From CAG-611 sp964487215 (lineage in GTDB: Bacteria > Bacillota_I > Bacilli_A > RF39 > UBA660), in assembly GCA_964487215.1 (NCBI GenBank), contig CAZAPU010000008.1:1-25369 (forward strand): a stretch of 25,369 nt of DNA, in the 5' to 3' direction. A program made the translations under genes and the position numbers. Each line of letters starts with the position of its first letter. Positions within the stretch are counted from its first letter, which is position 1. The notes under the pieces were generated by a model. The model had not been told where the DNA came from. It saw only the letters and a list, made by a program, of their open reading frames with translations, and did not search any database. Positions 8,278-15,168 of this stretch are shown piece after piece.

Positions 8278-9170
8278 TATAATTTAGCTAAAAATAATTC
8301 TAATCCTATTTTCTTATCAATTACTCCACTTTTTATATTAATATCTAAATCACTTAATCCTTTTATATACTGTAATAACTCTTTCTTTAAATAATTATAT
8401 GATTGCTCTTTTAATATTTTAAATCGATATGGATGCATGGATAATATTTTAATACACTCATCATCACTATTAATTTCTATTAAACATTTTACTTTATAAA
8501 TAAGTCTAAAGTTATTAGCTAAAATAGAAATAATTTTTATTTCATCCTCATTATTATTTAATAATTCATAATAAATAGTAAATATTTTATTCATATTCTT
8601 TTTATTAATTGCATCAAGTAAATCAAATATATTACTATCTAAACCTTTTTTTATTATTGTTTTTATATCTTCGGAATTAATACTTTTTTCCTCAAGTTTA
8701 TACATTTTTAATTTATATATTTCTTGATTTATTCTATTAAAATCATTACTACAATATTCTTTTATTAAAGAAATATTTAAATTAGTTATTTCATAATCTT
8801 TTAATGATTCTTTTATATAGGAAAATAAATCAACATTATCAATTTCAATATAATTAGTTTTCTTTTTTAATTCTTTAGTTATTTTTTTTGTACCATCTAA
8901 TTTATTAACATCAGTTAATATTAAAATATTATCGTTTTTATGATCTAAATATTTTATTAAAGCTTCAGGATTATCAATCTTATTTATATTTGAGCAAATA
9001 ATTATTTTCTTTTCATCAAACAAACTAATTGTATTAATGTCTTCGAGTACTCTTAATATACTTGTTTCCTCTAGATCATATTTTATTAATGTATTAGTAT
9101 CTTCATTTTTTAAAATATCTTTAATTTGTTTGTCTATTAAACTTATTTCTCCTACTATTGTATAAATCAT
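8277..9170 (-). CDS. holA: DNA polymerase III subunit delta
   Basis: 297 aa, somewhat shorter than the usual ~340. The start MIYTIVGEISLIDKQIKDI matches the family start, where delta opens the beta clamp as part of the clamp loader; the middle has the RecA/AAA+-like strands (KIIICSNI, ILILTDVNKLDG) without a functional P-loop, as expected for delta, and the C-terminal helical collar includes ANNFRLIYKVKCL. ATG at 9170 is preferred to a codon three upstream because AGGTGG lies at 9177-9182. It follows sigE with only a 23-base gap that holds its own -10 box, so it may be both in the spoIIG unit and independently expressed. Confidence 0.88.
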   Translation of the reverse strand: MIYTIVGEISLIDKQIKDILKNEDTNTLIKYDLEETSILRVLEDINTISLFDEKKIIICSNINKIDNPEALIKYLDHKNDNILILTDVNKLDGTKKITKELKKKTNYIEIDNVDLFSYIKESLKDYEITNLNISLIKEYCSNDFNRINQEIYKLKMYKLEEKSINSEDIKTIIKKGLDSNIFDLLDAINKKNMNKIFTIYYELLNNNEDEIKIISILANNFRLIYKVKCLIEINSDDECIKILSMHPYRFKILKEQSYNYLKKELLQYIKGLSDLDINIKSGVIDKKIGLELFLAKL

Positions 9171-9193
9171 AAAAACCACCTAAGTTAATTATA
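9171..9193 (-). promoter_or_regulatory. holA -10 box and compact leader
   Basis: TATAAT (9188-9193 on the minus strand) abuts the TAG stop of sigE; seven bases later comes GGTGG, then the ATG at 9170. This would uncouple a replication gene from the sporulation genes upstream. Confidence 0.5.
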
Positions 9194-9880
9194 CTAAATT
9201 TTTATGATATTTTTAAGTCTTTTTATCACTTTCTTTTCTATTCTAGAAATATATGACTGACTTATTTGAAGTTTTTCTGCCACATCTTTTTGTGTCATTT
9301 CCTCTACTCCATTAAGCCCATATCTAAGAATCATTATTTCTCTATCTCTATCTTCTAGTTTAGATAATTCTTCTGTTAATATTTTTTTATCTATTTCTTC
9401 ATCCAAACCTTTAGTAACTATATCTGGGTCTGTACCTAAGATATCTTCTAAATGCAATTCGTTACCATCAGCATCAAAGCTTAAACTTTCTTCGAAAGAA
9501 ACATCAGCTTTAGTTTTTTTATTTTTTCTAAGATACATTAGTATTTCATTATCTATACATCTAGAGCAATAAGTTGCAAGTTTAATATTTTTACCTCTTG
9601 AAAAAGTATTTATACCTTTGATTAAACCAATTGATCCTATACTTACTAGATCCTCTAAATCTATATTTGTATTTTCATATTTTTTTGCTAGAAAAACCAC
9701 TAATCTGAGATTATGTTCTATAAGTTTATTTCTAGCTAAAACATCACCATTTTCAGATAAAATAATATATTTTTCTTCATCTTCTTTATTAAGTGGTGGT
9801 GGTAAGGCATCTGTTGCTCCAACATAATAAATACCATTTTTTTTAAATAATTTTTGTAAAAATAATAATATTTTTTTCAT
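9194..9880 (-). CDS. sigE: Sporulation sigma factor SigE, pro-protein
   Basis: 228 aa. It matches B. subtilis pro-SigE closely: YYVGATDALPPPL at the processing region, NLRLVVFLAKKYENT (region 2.1), EDLVSIGSIGLIKG and LATYCSRCIDNEILMYLR (2.3-2.4), and TQKDVAEKLQISQSYISRIEKK (4.2 helix-turn-helix). SigE directs the early mother-cell transcription programme. The N-terminal pro-region before YY is 17 residues here against 26 in B. subtilis, still with a basic amphipathic helix (KKILLFLQKLFKK). Its Shine-Dalgarno GGAGG is inside the last codons of spoIIGA and there are no bases between the genes. No sigG follows; holA does. Confidence 0.97.
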   Translation of the reverse strand: MKKILLFLQKLFKKNGIYYVGATDALPPPLNKEDEEKYIILSENGDVLARNKLIEHNLRLVVFLAKKYENTNIDLEDLVSIGSIGLIKGINTFSRGKNIKLATYCSRCIDNEILMYLRKNKKTKADVSFEESLSFDADGNELHLEDILGTDPDIVTKGLDEEIDKKILTEELSKLEDRDREIMILRYGLNGVEEMTQKDVAEKLQISQSYISRIEKKVIKRLKNIIKI

Positions 9881-10660
9881 TTATTCCTCCATTATTTCTT
9901 TATTTAGGATTATATCAACTCCAGATAAATTAAATTTGTCGAAATTTTTTCCAATTAAACAATTATATTTATATCCAATTCCCTCAATAAATATTTTATC
10001 TATAAAATAGCATTTTAATAATCCTTTACTATTTAATGTATTAAATGGAACAAATATGAATTTTTTTGTAATTATATTTATATTATTATTAACAATTAAT
10101 ACTGGTTTATTAAAATATGGATCAAATAAATTATTACCAGTATCAACATATCCATTTAGAAAATATTTTTTATTATTTGTATAAACTGTTACTTTATGAT
10201 AATAAGATATATTTTTTTTATATTGTTTCATCTTTTTAACATAAATAACTGTTATCAATATTGCAAAAAAAATTAAAATATATATATTTAAATTAACTCC
10301 ATTCTTATAAAATATCATACCAACATGTTCATATCCTATTTCTATATTGATTAAGTATAAGAAACCACCTATTATAATACTTAAAATTATTAAATAAAAA
10401 AAGTTATTTAAACTATATTTTATATCTTTATATTTAAAAGTAATTATTACCATAATAAAACCACTTAACATTTTTAATATAAATAGAACAAATGAGGATA
10501 TATTAATAAACAATAAAAAGATGGAAAATGATCCAACTATACTACCAATAATAATTCTAATTATTTTTATATTTCTTTTTAATAAAACACTAGTTCCAAG
10601 TAGCAATATAAAATTAAATATAAAATTAATAAAAAAAACATAATCTAAATATACTTTCAT
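9881..10660 (-). CDS. spoIIGA: Sigma-E processing peptidase SpoIIGA
   Basis: 259 aa. The N-terminal ~140 residues hold five hydrophobic segments, followed by a cytoplasmic aspartic-protease-like domain with GYVDTGNNLFDP; the catalytic Asp is Asp173 in DTG. SpoIIGA sits in the septal membrane on the mother-cell side and, after a signal from the forespore protein SpoIIR, cleaves pro-SigE. It directly precedes sigE with translational coupling, as in all known spoIIG operons. The domain is slightly shorter than the ~309 aa of B. subtilis. No clear Spo0A box was found just upstream. Confidence 0.95.
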   Translation of the reverse strand: MKVYLDYVFFINFIFNFILLLGTSVLLKRNIKIIRIIIGSIVGSFSIFLLFINISSFVLFILKMLSGFIMVIITFKYKDIKYSLNNFFYLIILSIIIGGFLYLINIEIGYEHVGMIFYKNGVNLNIYILIFFAILITVIYVKKMKQYKKNISYYHKVTVYTNNKKYFLNGYVDTGNNLFDPYFNKPVLIVNNNINIITKKFIFVPFNTLNSKGLLKCYFIDKIFIEGIGYKYNCLIGKNFDKFNLSGVDIILNKEIMEE

Positions 10661-10682
10661 TTATATCACCACATAAATGATA
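10661..10682 (-). promoter_or_regulatory. spoIIGA -10-like box and compact leader
   Basis: TATCAT (10677-10682), six bases, GGTGAT, four bases, ATG. The -10 is degenerate. A 7-bp inverted repeat CATTTAT / ATAAATG brackets the Shine-Dalgarno and includes the start codon, which could affect initiation. Confidence 0.35.
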
Positions 10683-10717
10683 TCAAAAATATATTTAAAA
10701 TTATGTCTATTTTTATT

Positions 10718-11173
10718 TTATAAATTATTTTTTATTCTTTTTCGTTGCAATGGTTGTTGACCTGCTTGTTTTAGTATTTCGTCTGCGAATTCTAAATCTT
10801 TTTCATCTTCTGTATTTATTTTTATACAACCTTTGTCGCCTTCAATAAATTCATAATCATAATATCCATCGTTATCTGAATCAGTTGCTAAATTATGTCT
10901 GTATAAATTATACTTGTCGTTTATTATATAATCATCAGCACAAACATAAATTGTTTCATCTTTTGGCACAAGAACAATATGGTTATCACTACTATAATAA
11001 CTAGGTTTATCTGTTGGATAATACATAGATTTATTTATATTATTATCATTAATCTTAGCAACTATTGCTAAAGTAACTAATGAAGACACTATAATAGTTG
11101 ATCCTAAAATAAATCCAAAATTGTCTTTTTCAGATAATTTACCATGATTCACTTCCAATAATGTAAAACTCAT
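10718..11173 (-). CDS. Small anchored protein with DxDxDG motif, paralogue 1
   Basis: 151 aa, family not recognised. A 13-residue Lys/Glu-containing start is followed by one hydrophobic segment (about 19-39), then an extracytoplasmic-looking domain: YYPTDKPSYYSSDNHIV, two cysteines (78 and 116) that could pair, and DSDNDGYYD, whose Asp98, Asp100, Asp102, Gly103 and Asp106 form a calcium-binding-type loop as in EF-hand or thrombospondin type 3 repeats. It ends in a basic QPLQRKRIKNN tail. The segment after the membrane helix is nearly identical, also in DNA, to the next gene, while the N-termini differ. AGGAGGTTTTGTT precedes the ATG in both copies. It lies between the dup and spoIIGA, same strand; function unknown. 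Confidence 0.75.
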   Translation of the reverse strand: MSFTLLEVNHGKLSEKDNFGFILGSTIIVSSLVTLAIVAKINDNNINKSMYYPTDKPSYYSSDNHIVLVPKDETIYVCADDYIINDKYNLYRHNLATDSDNDGYYDYEFIEGDKGCIKINTEDEKDLEFADEILKQAGQQPLQRKRIKNNL

Positions 11174-11203
11174 AACAAAACCTCCTATCTTATTAGTATA
11201 ATA

Positions 11204-11650
11204 TTAAAAAAATAAAAAACCATAATCTTTATAATAATCTATTTCATTTTCATATTTTATTCTTGTTCGTTGTAATGGCTGCTGACCTGCTTTTTTAAGC
11301 ATTTGATCCGCCAATTCTAAATCAGTTGTATTTGTTGTATCTATTTTTATACAATTTTCATCGCCTTCAATAAATTCATAATCATAATATCCATCGTTAT
11401 CTGAATCAGTTGTTAAATTATGTCTATATAAGTCATAATAACTAGATACTTTTTTATCATTTGCACAAATATAAATTGTTTCATCTTTTGGTACAAGAAC
11501 AATATGGTTATCACTACTATAATAACTAGGTTTATCTGTTGGATAATATTTTGAATTACGATTATTTATTGTTACATCTCGAGAAATAACAAGTCCAAAA
11601 ACTAGCAATAGTAATGGTATACGATACCCTGATTCTTTTGTATTACTCAT
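11204..11650 (-). CDS. Small anchored protein with DxDxDG motif, paralogue 2
   Basis: 148 aa, paralogue of the gene at 10718-11173. The membrane segment is at about 10-23 with a different N-terminus (MSNTKESGYRIPLLLLVFG). The shared domain has Cys62 and Cys100, and DSDNDGYYD with Asp82, Asp84, Asp86 and Asp90. Downstream of the shared QQPLQRTRIK it carries 14 more residues ending YYKDYGFLFF. More than 50 consecutive bases around 11499-11549 are the same as in paralogue 1, so duplication is recent or the copies are homogenised. GGAGG lies eight bases before the ATG. Its upstream region is one arm of the 55-bp repeat that borders the assembly gap. Confidence 0.75.
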   Translation of the reverse strand: MSNTKESGYRIPLLLLVFGLVISRDVTINNRNSKYYPTDKPSYYSSDNHIVLVPKDETIYICANDKKVSSYYDLYRHNLTTDSDNDGYYDYEFIEGDENCIKIDTTNTTDLELADQMLKKAGQQPLQRTRIKYENEIDYYKDYGFLFF

Positions 11651-11699
11651 AACAAAACCTCCAAAAAGTATAGTAACATATAATTTTTTTATTGTAAAC
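11645..11699 (-). repeat. 55-bp direct repeat, left copy (upstream region and first codons of paralogue 2)
   Basis: Exactly identical to 11800-11854 base for base. It holds the ATG-AGT start, GGAGG and a -10-like TATACT/TACTAT. The copy ends exactly at the first N. Confidence 0.95.
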
Positions 11700-11799
11700 N
11701 NNNNNNNNNNNNNNNNNNNNNNNNNNNNNNNNNNNNNNNNNNNNNNNNNNNNNNNNNNNNNNNNNNNNNNNNNNNNNNNNNNNNNNNNNNNNNNNNNNN
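11700..11799. other. Assembly gap of 100 N
   Basis: One hundred N, the conventional size for a gap of unknown length. Nothing can be said about the content except that both sides carry the same 55 bases. Confidence 0.99.
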
Positions 11800-11854
11800 A
11801 CTCATAACAAAACCTCCAAAAAGTATAGTAACATATAATTTTTTTATTGTAAAC
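11800..11854 (-). repeat. 55-bp direct repeat, right copy, with the first two codons of a further paralogue (or of paralogue 2 itself)
   Basis: Identical to 11645-11699. It starts in the last base of the murD stop codon and reads, on the minus strand, leader, GGAGG, ATG at 11805 and AGT, then runs into the gap. Either a third paralogue starts here or the two contig ends are the same sequence. Confidence 0.9.
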
Positions 11855-13203
11855 TATTTTATTGTCTCAATATATTCTTTAAATTCATTACCTCTTTCTT
11901 CACATCTATTATATTGATCCCAAGAAGCACTAGCTGGACTTAATAAAATTATATCTCCTTCATTTGATATTTCATAGCTTTTTTTAAATCCATCTTTTAA
12001 TGTTTCAAATATATGTGTTTCAATATTATTTGTTTTACCAAATTTTTCTACTCTTTCTTTACATTCTCCTATACCAATAATAGCTTTTACATTAGTTAAG
12101 TAAGGTTTCAATTCATTAAAATCTTGATTTCTTTCATAACCTCCTAATATAACTATTGTTGGTTCATTAAAAGCACTTAAAGCTATTTGTGTACACTTAA
12201 TATTTGTTGCTTCAGTATCATTATAAAACAATCTTCCTTTTACATTAGCAACAAATTCTAAACGATGTTCTACTCCATTAAATGATTTTAACACTTTTAT
12301 TATTGCTTCATTACTCACTCCAAATTCTTTTACTGCCATAATAGCACCCATAATATTTTCATAATTATGTGTACCTCTTAATAATATATCTTTAATTTCT
12401 ATTATTTTTTCTTTATAGTAATAAATAGCATTTTCTTTTATATAACATCCTTCTATTGGTTCTTTTGAAGAAAACCATTTCACTTTACTTTTTGCTATTT
12501 TACTAAATTTAATTAGTTCTTTATCTCCTTTGTTTAAGATTGCTACATCTTTACTAGTTTGATTTTTTAATATTTTTCTTTTAACTTCAAGATAATGTCC
12601 ATAAGTACCCATAAATTCTAAATGTGCTACAGAAATATTAGTTAATACTGCTACATTAGGATTAAACAAATCAGTATTTTCTAATTGTTGACATGAAGTT
12701 TCCATTACAAGAATATCATCTTTTTTTAGTTTATCTAAAAAACTACATAATGGATAACCAATATTTCCCGCTAGATGAACTGGTTTATTGTCAGCTTTTA
12801 AAAATTCATAAATTAATGTTGTAGTCGTTGTTTTGCCATTAGTTCCTGTTATAGCTATTATTTTTGTATTCATTTCTTTTGGTATTAAATTAAAAGCTAA
12901 TTCTACTTCATTTATTACAGGAATATTAAAACTTCTAGCTTTTAAAACATATTTATGATTTATTGGTATTCCAGGATTTTTTATCAAATAATCGTAACTT
13001 TCATCAAACAAATCATTAGGATGTCCACCAAAGTAAAAATTTACACCAAGATTTTTTAATTCTTCATACTTTTCTTTATCTTCGTTTTTTAATTCTTTAA
13101 AATCATTTATTAAAACTTGATTATTTCTTTTTATTAAAATTTTTGCTGCTTCATATCCACTTTTTGCAAAACCTAATATAAATATTTTTTTATTTTCAAA
13201 CAT
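11854..13203 (-). CDS. murD: UDP-N-acetylmuramoyl-L-alanine--D-glutamate ligase
   Basis: 449 aa, normal for MurD, which adds D-Glu to UDP-MurNAc-L-Ala in the cytoplasm during peptidoglycan synthesis. N-terminal Rossmann-type domain (FILGFAKSGYEAAKIL), the Mur ligase P-loop ITGTNGKTTTT, the MurD signature region with GTHNYENIMGA, and the C-terminal LSPASASWDQYNRCEERG block. The ATG at 13203 has GGAGG at the right distance; nine extra in-frame codons upstream would overlap that site. In B. subtilis murD is in the division/cell-wall cluster that ends with spoIIGA-sigE; here only the small paralogues separate murD from spoIIGA. Confidence 0.97.
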   Translation of the reverse strand: MFENKKIFILGFAKSGYEAAKILIKRNNQVLINDFKELKNEDKEKYEELKNLGVNFYFGGHPNDLFDESYDYLIKNPGIPINHKYVLKARSFNIPVINEVELAFNLIPKEMNTKIIAITGTNGKTTTTTLIYEFLKADNKPVHLAGNIGYPLCSFLDKLKKDDILVMETSCQQLENTDLFNPNVAVLTNISVAHLEFMGTYGHYLEVKRKILKNQTSKDVAILNKGDKELIKFSKIAKSKVKWFSSKEPIEGCYIKENAIYYYKEKIIEIKDILLRGTHNYENIMGAIMAVKEFGVSNEAIIKVLKSFNGVEHRLEFVANVKGRLFYNDTEATNIKCTQIALSAFNEPTIVILGGYERNQDFNELKPYLTNVKAIIGIGECKERVEKFGKTNNIETHIFETLKDGFKKSYEISNEGDIILLSPASASWDQYNRCEERGNEFKEYIETIK

Positions 13204-13237
13204 AAAATCCTCCAAACTATATATATTCATTTTATCA

Positions 13238-13960
13238 TTAATTATCTTTTATATCAATATTAGCTAGTTTAACTTGCTTAAATTGATCTTTTCTTTTAAT
13301 AAAATACACTTTACCATCTTTTTTTAATTTTGCACCAGTTTGTCTAAAAGTAAAGTTAACTTTCTTTCTTAAACATTGATTTCTAATATTTAATATCCAT
13401 TCGTAATCACATATTCTAGCATCTATTCCAGATTCTCCACCTACTAAAACTCCTTCTATGGATGAATCTAAATATTTTTCTAAATCAATATTTTCTAATA
13501 ATGGTTCACATACAATCATCTTATGCTTTATTTTTGCTTTTTTGAAGATTGGTAATCTATAATCAGCCATTTTTTGATTTTCTACTGTACAGCAAATTAA
13601 AACATTATCATATCCATCGTTCCAATCATCTGGTAAATTTATTTCAAATCTATCTATTCTTTTTGTAATAAAAAGAAAATCACAATCGTTTCGCTCTTTT
13701 ATCATTTTCCAAGCTTCTATTCTCCATTCATCTGCTTTATCAAGTAAAAAGTCAGATGTAAAACAAGTTGCTATTTTTGAACCACTTGGTATTTTATATT
13801 GTCCTTTTTTATTTTTCTTTATTGGTAAATCAAATGTACTATTTTTTGATACAATAGTACTGTCTTTATCAAATTCTTTATCTCTTCTATAAACATAACA
13901 ATTTAAGCATCCAGGACTAATTTTATTACATCCATGCCATGGATTCCAGCTATAATCCAT
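13238..13960 (-). CDS. DUF5131 (phage Gp37/Gp68) family protein
   Basis: 240 aa. The start WNPWHGCNKISPGCLNCY is the family hallmark, with cysteines 11, 18 and 21 (C-x6-C-x2-C) likely holding a metal or iron-sulfur cluster; VGGESGIDARICDYEWI and a C-terminal FRQTGAKL also fit. The family is common in phages and mobile elements and looks related to radical SAM-type folds, but no activity is established. AAAGGA precedes the ATG. It is followed by murD after 34 bases, with the murD Shine-Dalgarno in the gap, so the two may be co-transcribed. Base composition is like the neighbours; no integrase or repeat suggests recent insertion. Confidence 0.85.
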   Translation of the reverse strand: MDYSWNPWHGCNKISPGCLNCYVYRRDKEFDKDSTIVSKNSTFDLPIKKNKKGQYKIPSGSKIATCFTSDFLLDKADEWRIEAWKMIKERNDCDFLFITKRIDRFEINLPDDWNDGYDNVLICCTVENQKMADYRLPIFKKAKIKHKMIVCEPLLENIDLEKYLDSSIEGVLVGGESGIDARICDYEWILNIRNQCLRKKVNFTFRQTGAKLKKDGKVYFIKRKDQFKQVKLANIDIKDN

Positions 13961-13984
13961 AATTATCTTTCCTTTACTAAACTA

Positions 13985-14005
13985 ATATTGTTTGTTACAC
14001 AATAT
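13985..14005. repeat. Inverted repeat upstream of the DUF5131 gene
   Basis: ATATTGT and ACAATAT are separated by seven bases, 25 bases upstream of the DUF5131 start. It could be an operator; alternatively a chance dyad in AT-rich DNA. Confidence 0.3.
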
Positions 14006-14048
14006 ATTCAAACATTTTTATCAAATCTTTAAATGATTATATTATACT

Positions 14049-14077
14049 AAAAAAATCAATTTATTAAAACTGATTTT
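14049..14077 (-). terminator. Intrinsic terminator of the 88-aa gene, stop codon in its loop
   Basis: Eleven-bp stem with one G-U pair (AAAATCAGTTT / AAATTGATTTT), loop TAAT that contains the TAA stop, then a T run on the minus strand. Confidence 0.8.
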
Positions 14078-14330
14078 GTTCTTTTAACTGACTTTTCAAT
14101 TTATATTCAAATTGTGGTAATAAAACCTCCAGTAAATCTCTATCTATTACTTTTTTTAAGGAACCATTAGAATAATCAACATACATTATTTTATATTTAT
14201 TAGCTAAGGCATCATCTTCTAATACTTCTCTTACAAAAACATATTCTTCTTCATTATATTCAACGGCTTCAACCACTAAAACTTTCGAACCGCCTTCAAA
14301 CTCTACAATATCATTTTGTCTAAAACTCAT
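14064..14330 (-). CDS. Small conserved-looking protein, unknown function
   Basis: 88 aa, no signal or membrane segment. The first 60 residues look like a small beta-barrel (DIVEFEGGSKVLVVEAVEYN, EYVFVREV, YKIMYVDY), then an amphipathic helix rich in Leu, Lys and Gln. AAGGAG lies seven bases before the ATG. It follows the 155-aa gene by 29 bases on the same strand and ends in its own terminator, so the two form a two-gene unit. I do not recognise the family. Confidence 0.65.
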   Translation of the reverse strand: MSFRQNDIVEFEGGSKVLVVEAVEYNEEEYVFVREVLEDDALANKYKIMYVDYSNGSLKKVIDRDLLEVLLPQFEYKLKSQLKEQNQF

Positions 14331-14359
14331 AGGCTACTCCTTTCTATTCTTTTATTATA

Positions 14360-14827
14360 TTATTTAGAAATTTTTAAATTATCACCTAAATCTTTTAATT
14401 TATCTGCCAATTCTTTTATTGCTTTTAAAGCACCAGGTATATTAGTTAAATTAGTATCTCCAGTAATTGCTACGACTTCACAAGACTCTTCTTCTTCATC
14501 TATATCTGAATCTGGCAAATTTTCAAAGCTTTTTATCTCTATCGGACCGGTTGCAATGTATTTTCCTTCAAGTTTATTTGTTTCTTTAGATTGTTCTTCT
14601 TCTACTGCATCAGTTATATCAACAATTGTTTCTGGTACTTCAATTCCTTGTTCTAATTCTTTTTCTAATTTTTCTTTTACTTTAAGAAGCTTACTTATGA
14701 TAGTATCAATTTCTTCTATTTCTGCTTTATCAGTTTTAGTTTCTTTTAATGCACTAAGCTCATCTATATGATCATCTACTTCTTTAATTTTGTTAATTAG
14801 TTGTAATAATTTTTCTCTATTAGACAT
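14360..14827 (-). CDS. Acidic coiled-coil protein, unknown function
   Basis: 155 aa. Residues 1-60 are strongly predicted coiled coil (heptads of Leu/Ile with Lys/Glu: LLQLINKIKEVDDHIDELSA), the middle is Glu/Thr-rich and probably disordered, with an EEEES acidic cluster, and the C-terminal 30 residues form another helix (ALKAIKELADKLKDLGDNL). No membrane segment. GGAGG upstream of the ATG supports the start. Forms a unit with the 88-aa gene. Coiled-coil plus small beta-barrel partner recalls structural or adaptor pairs, including phage-derived ones, but nothing specific is recognised. Confidence 0.65.
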   Translation of the reverse strand: MSNREKLLQLINKIKEVDDHIDELSALKETKTDKAEIEEIDTIISKLLKVKEKLEKELEQGIEVPETIVDITDAVEEEQSKETNKLEGKYIATGPIEIKSFENLPDSDIDEEEESCEVVAITGDTNLTNIPGALKAIKELADKLKDLGDNLKISK

Positions 14828-14916
14828 AGAAATTACCGCCTCCTACTATTTATCTAATTCTAGTATATTATTTTTTTCATTATATTTCAATAGTTTTTAT
14901 ATTACTATTTACTTAA

Positions 14917-14940
14917 TAAAAAAAAGTCTTATAAGACTTT
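14917..14940 (-). terminator. Terminator of the tRNA unit
   Basis: Palindrome AAAGTCTTATAAGACTTT followed on the minus strand by a T run, directly after tRNA-Pro. Confidence 0.8.
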
Positions 14941-14950
14941 ATTTACATAA

Positions 14951-15027
14951 TGGTCGGGAAGACAGGATTTGAACCTGCAACCCCTTGGTCCCAAACCAAG
15001 TGCTCTACCAAGTTGAGCCACTTCCCG
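14951..15027 (-). tRNA. tRNA-Pro(UGG)
   Basis: 77 nt including an encoded CCA. The acceptor stem CGGGAAG pairs with CTTCCCG, the T arm GGTTCAAATCC is normal, and the anticodon loop TTTGGGA reads UGG. It is seven bases downstream of tRNA-Arg and shares its promoter and terminator. Confidence 0.97.
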
Positions 15028-15033
15028 TTATAC

Positions 15034-15110
15034 TGGTGTCCTGGAAGGGATTTGAACCCCTGACCGATAGCTTAGAAGGCTATTGCTCTATCCAGCTGAG
15101 CTACCAGGAC
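15034..15110 (-). tRNA. tRNA-Arg(UCU)
   Basis: 77 nt including an encoded CCA. Acceptor GTCCTGG pairs with CCAGGAC; D arm GCTCAGCTGGATAGAGC and T arm GGTTCAAATCC are standard; the anticodon loop CTTCTAA reads UCU, the main arginine tRNA for AGA codons, which dominate here. Confidence 0.97.
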
Positions 15111-15139
15111 ACTTAGTTGCATTTCATTAATGCTTTTTA

Positions 15140-15168
15140 ATTATACAATAATTTTTCTATTTATTCAA
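15140..15168 (-). promoter_or_regulatory. SigA-type promoter of the tRNA unit
   Basis: TTGAAT (15163-15168) and TATAAT (15140-15145) on the minus strand, 17 bases apart. The -35 overlaps the last codons of gerM. About 29 bases lie between the -10 box and tRNA-Arg. Confidence 0.8.

Noticed and set aside
9937..9943. A perfect Spo0A-box sequence TGTCGAA on the plus strand, near sigE.
   Set aside because: It lies inside the spoIIGA coding sequence near its 3' end, downstream of where a spoIIG promoter must be; a single 7-mer is expected by chance.
11645..11854. Repeat pair as a CRISPR unit or transposon ends.
   Set aside because: Only two direct copies, each containing a gene start and ribosome site, separated by assembly Ns; explained by paralogue duplication or contig overlap.
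14951..15168. An integration site at the tRNA genes.
   Set aside because: No repeated tRNA 3' end, integrase or composition change is seen on either side.
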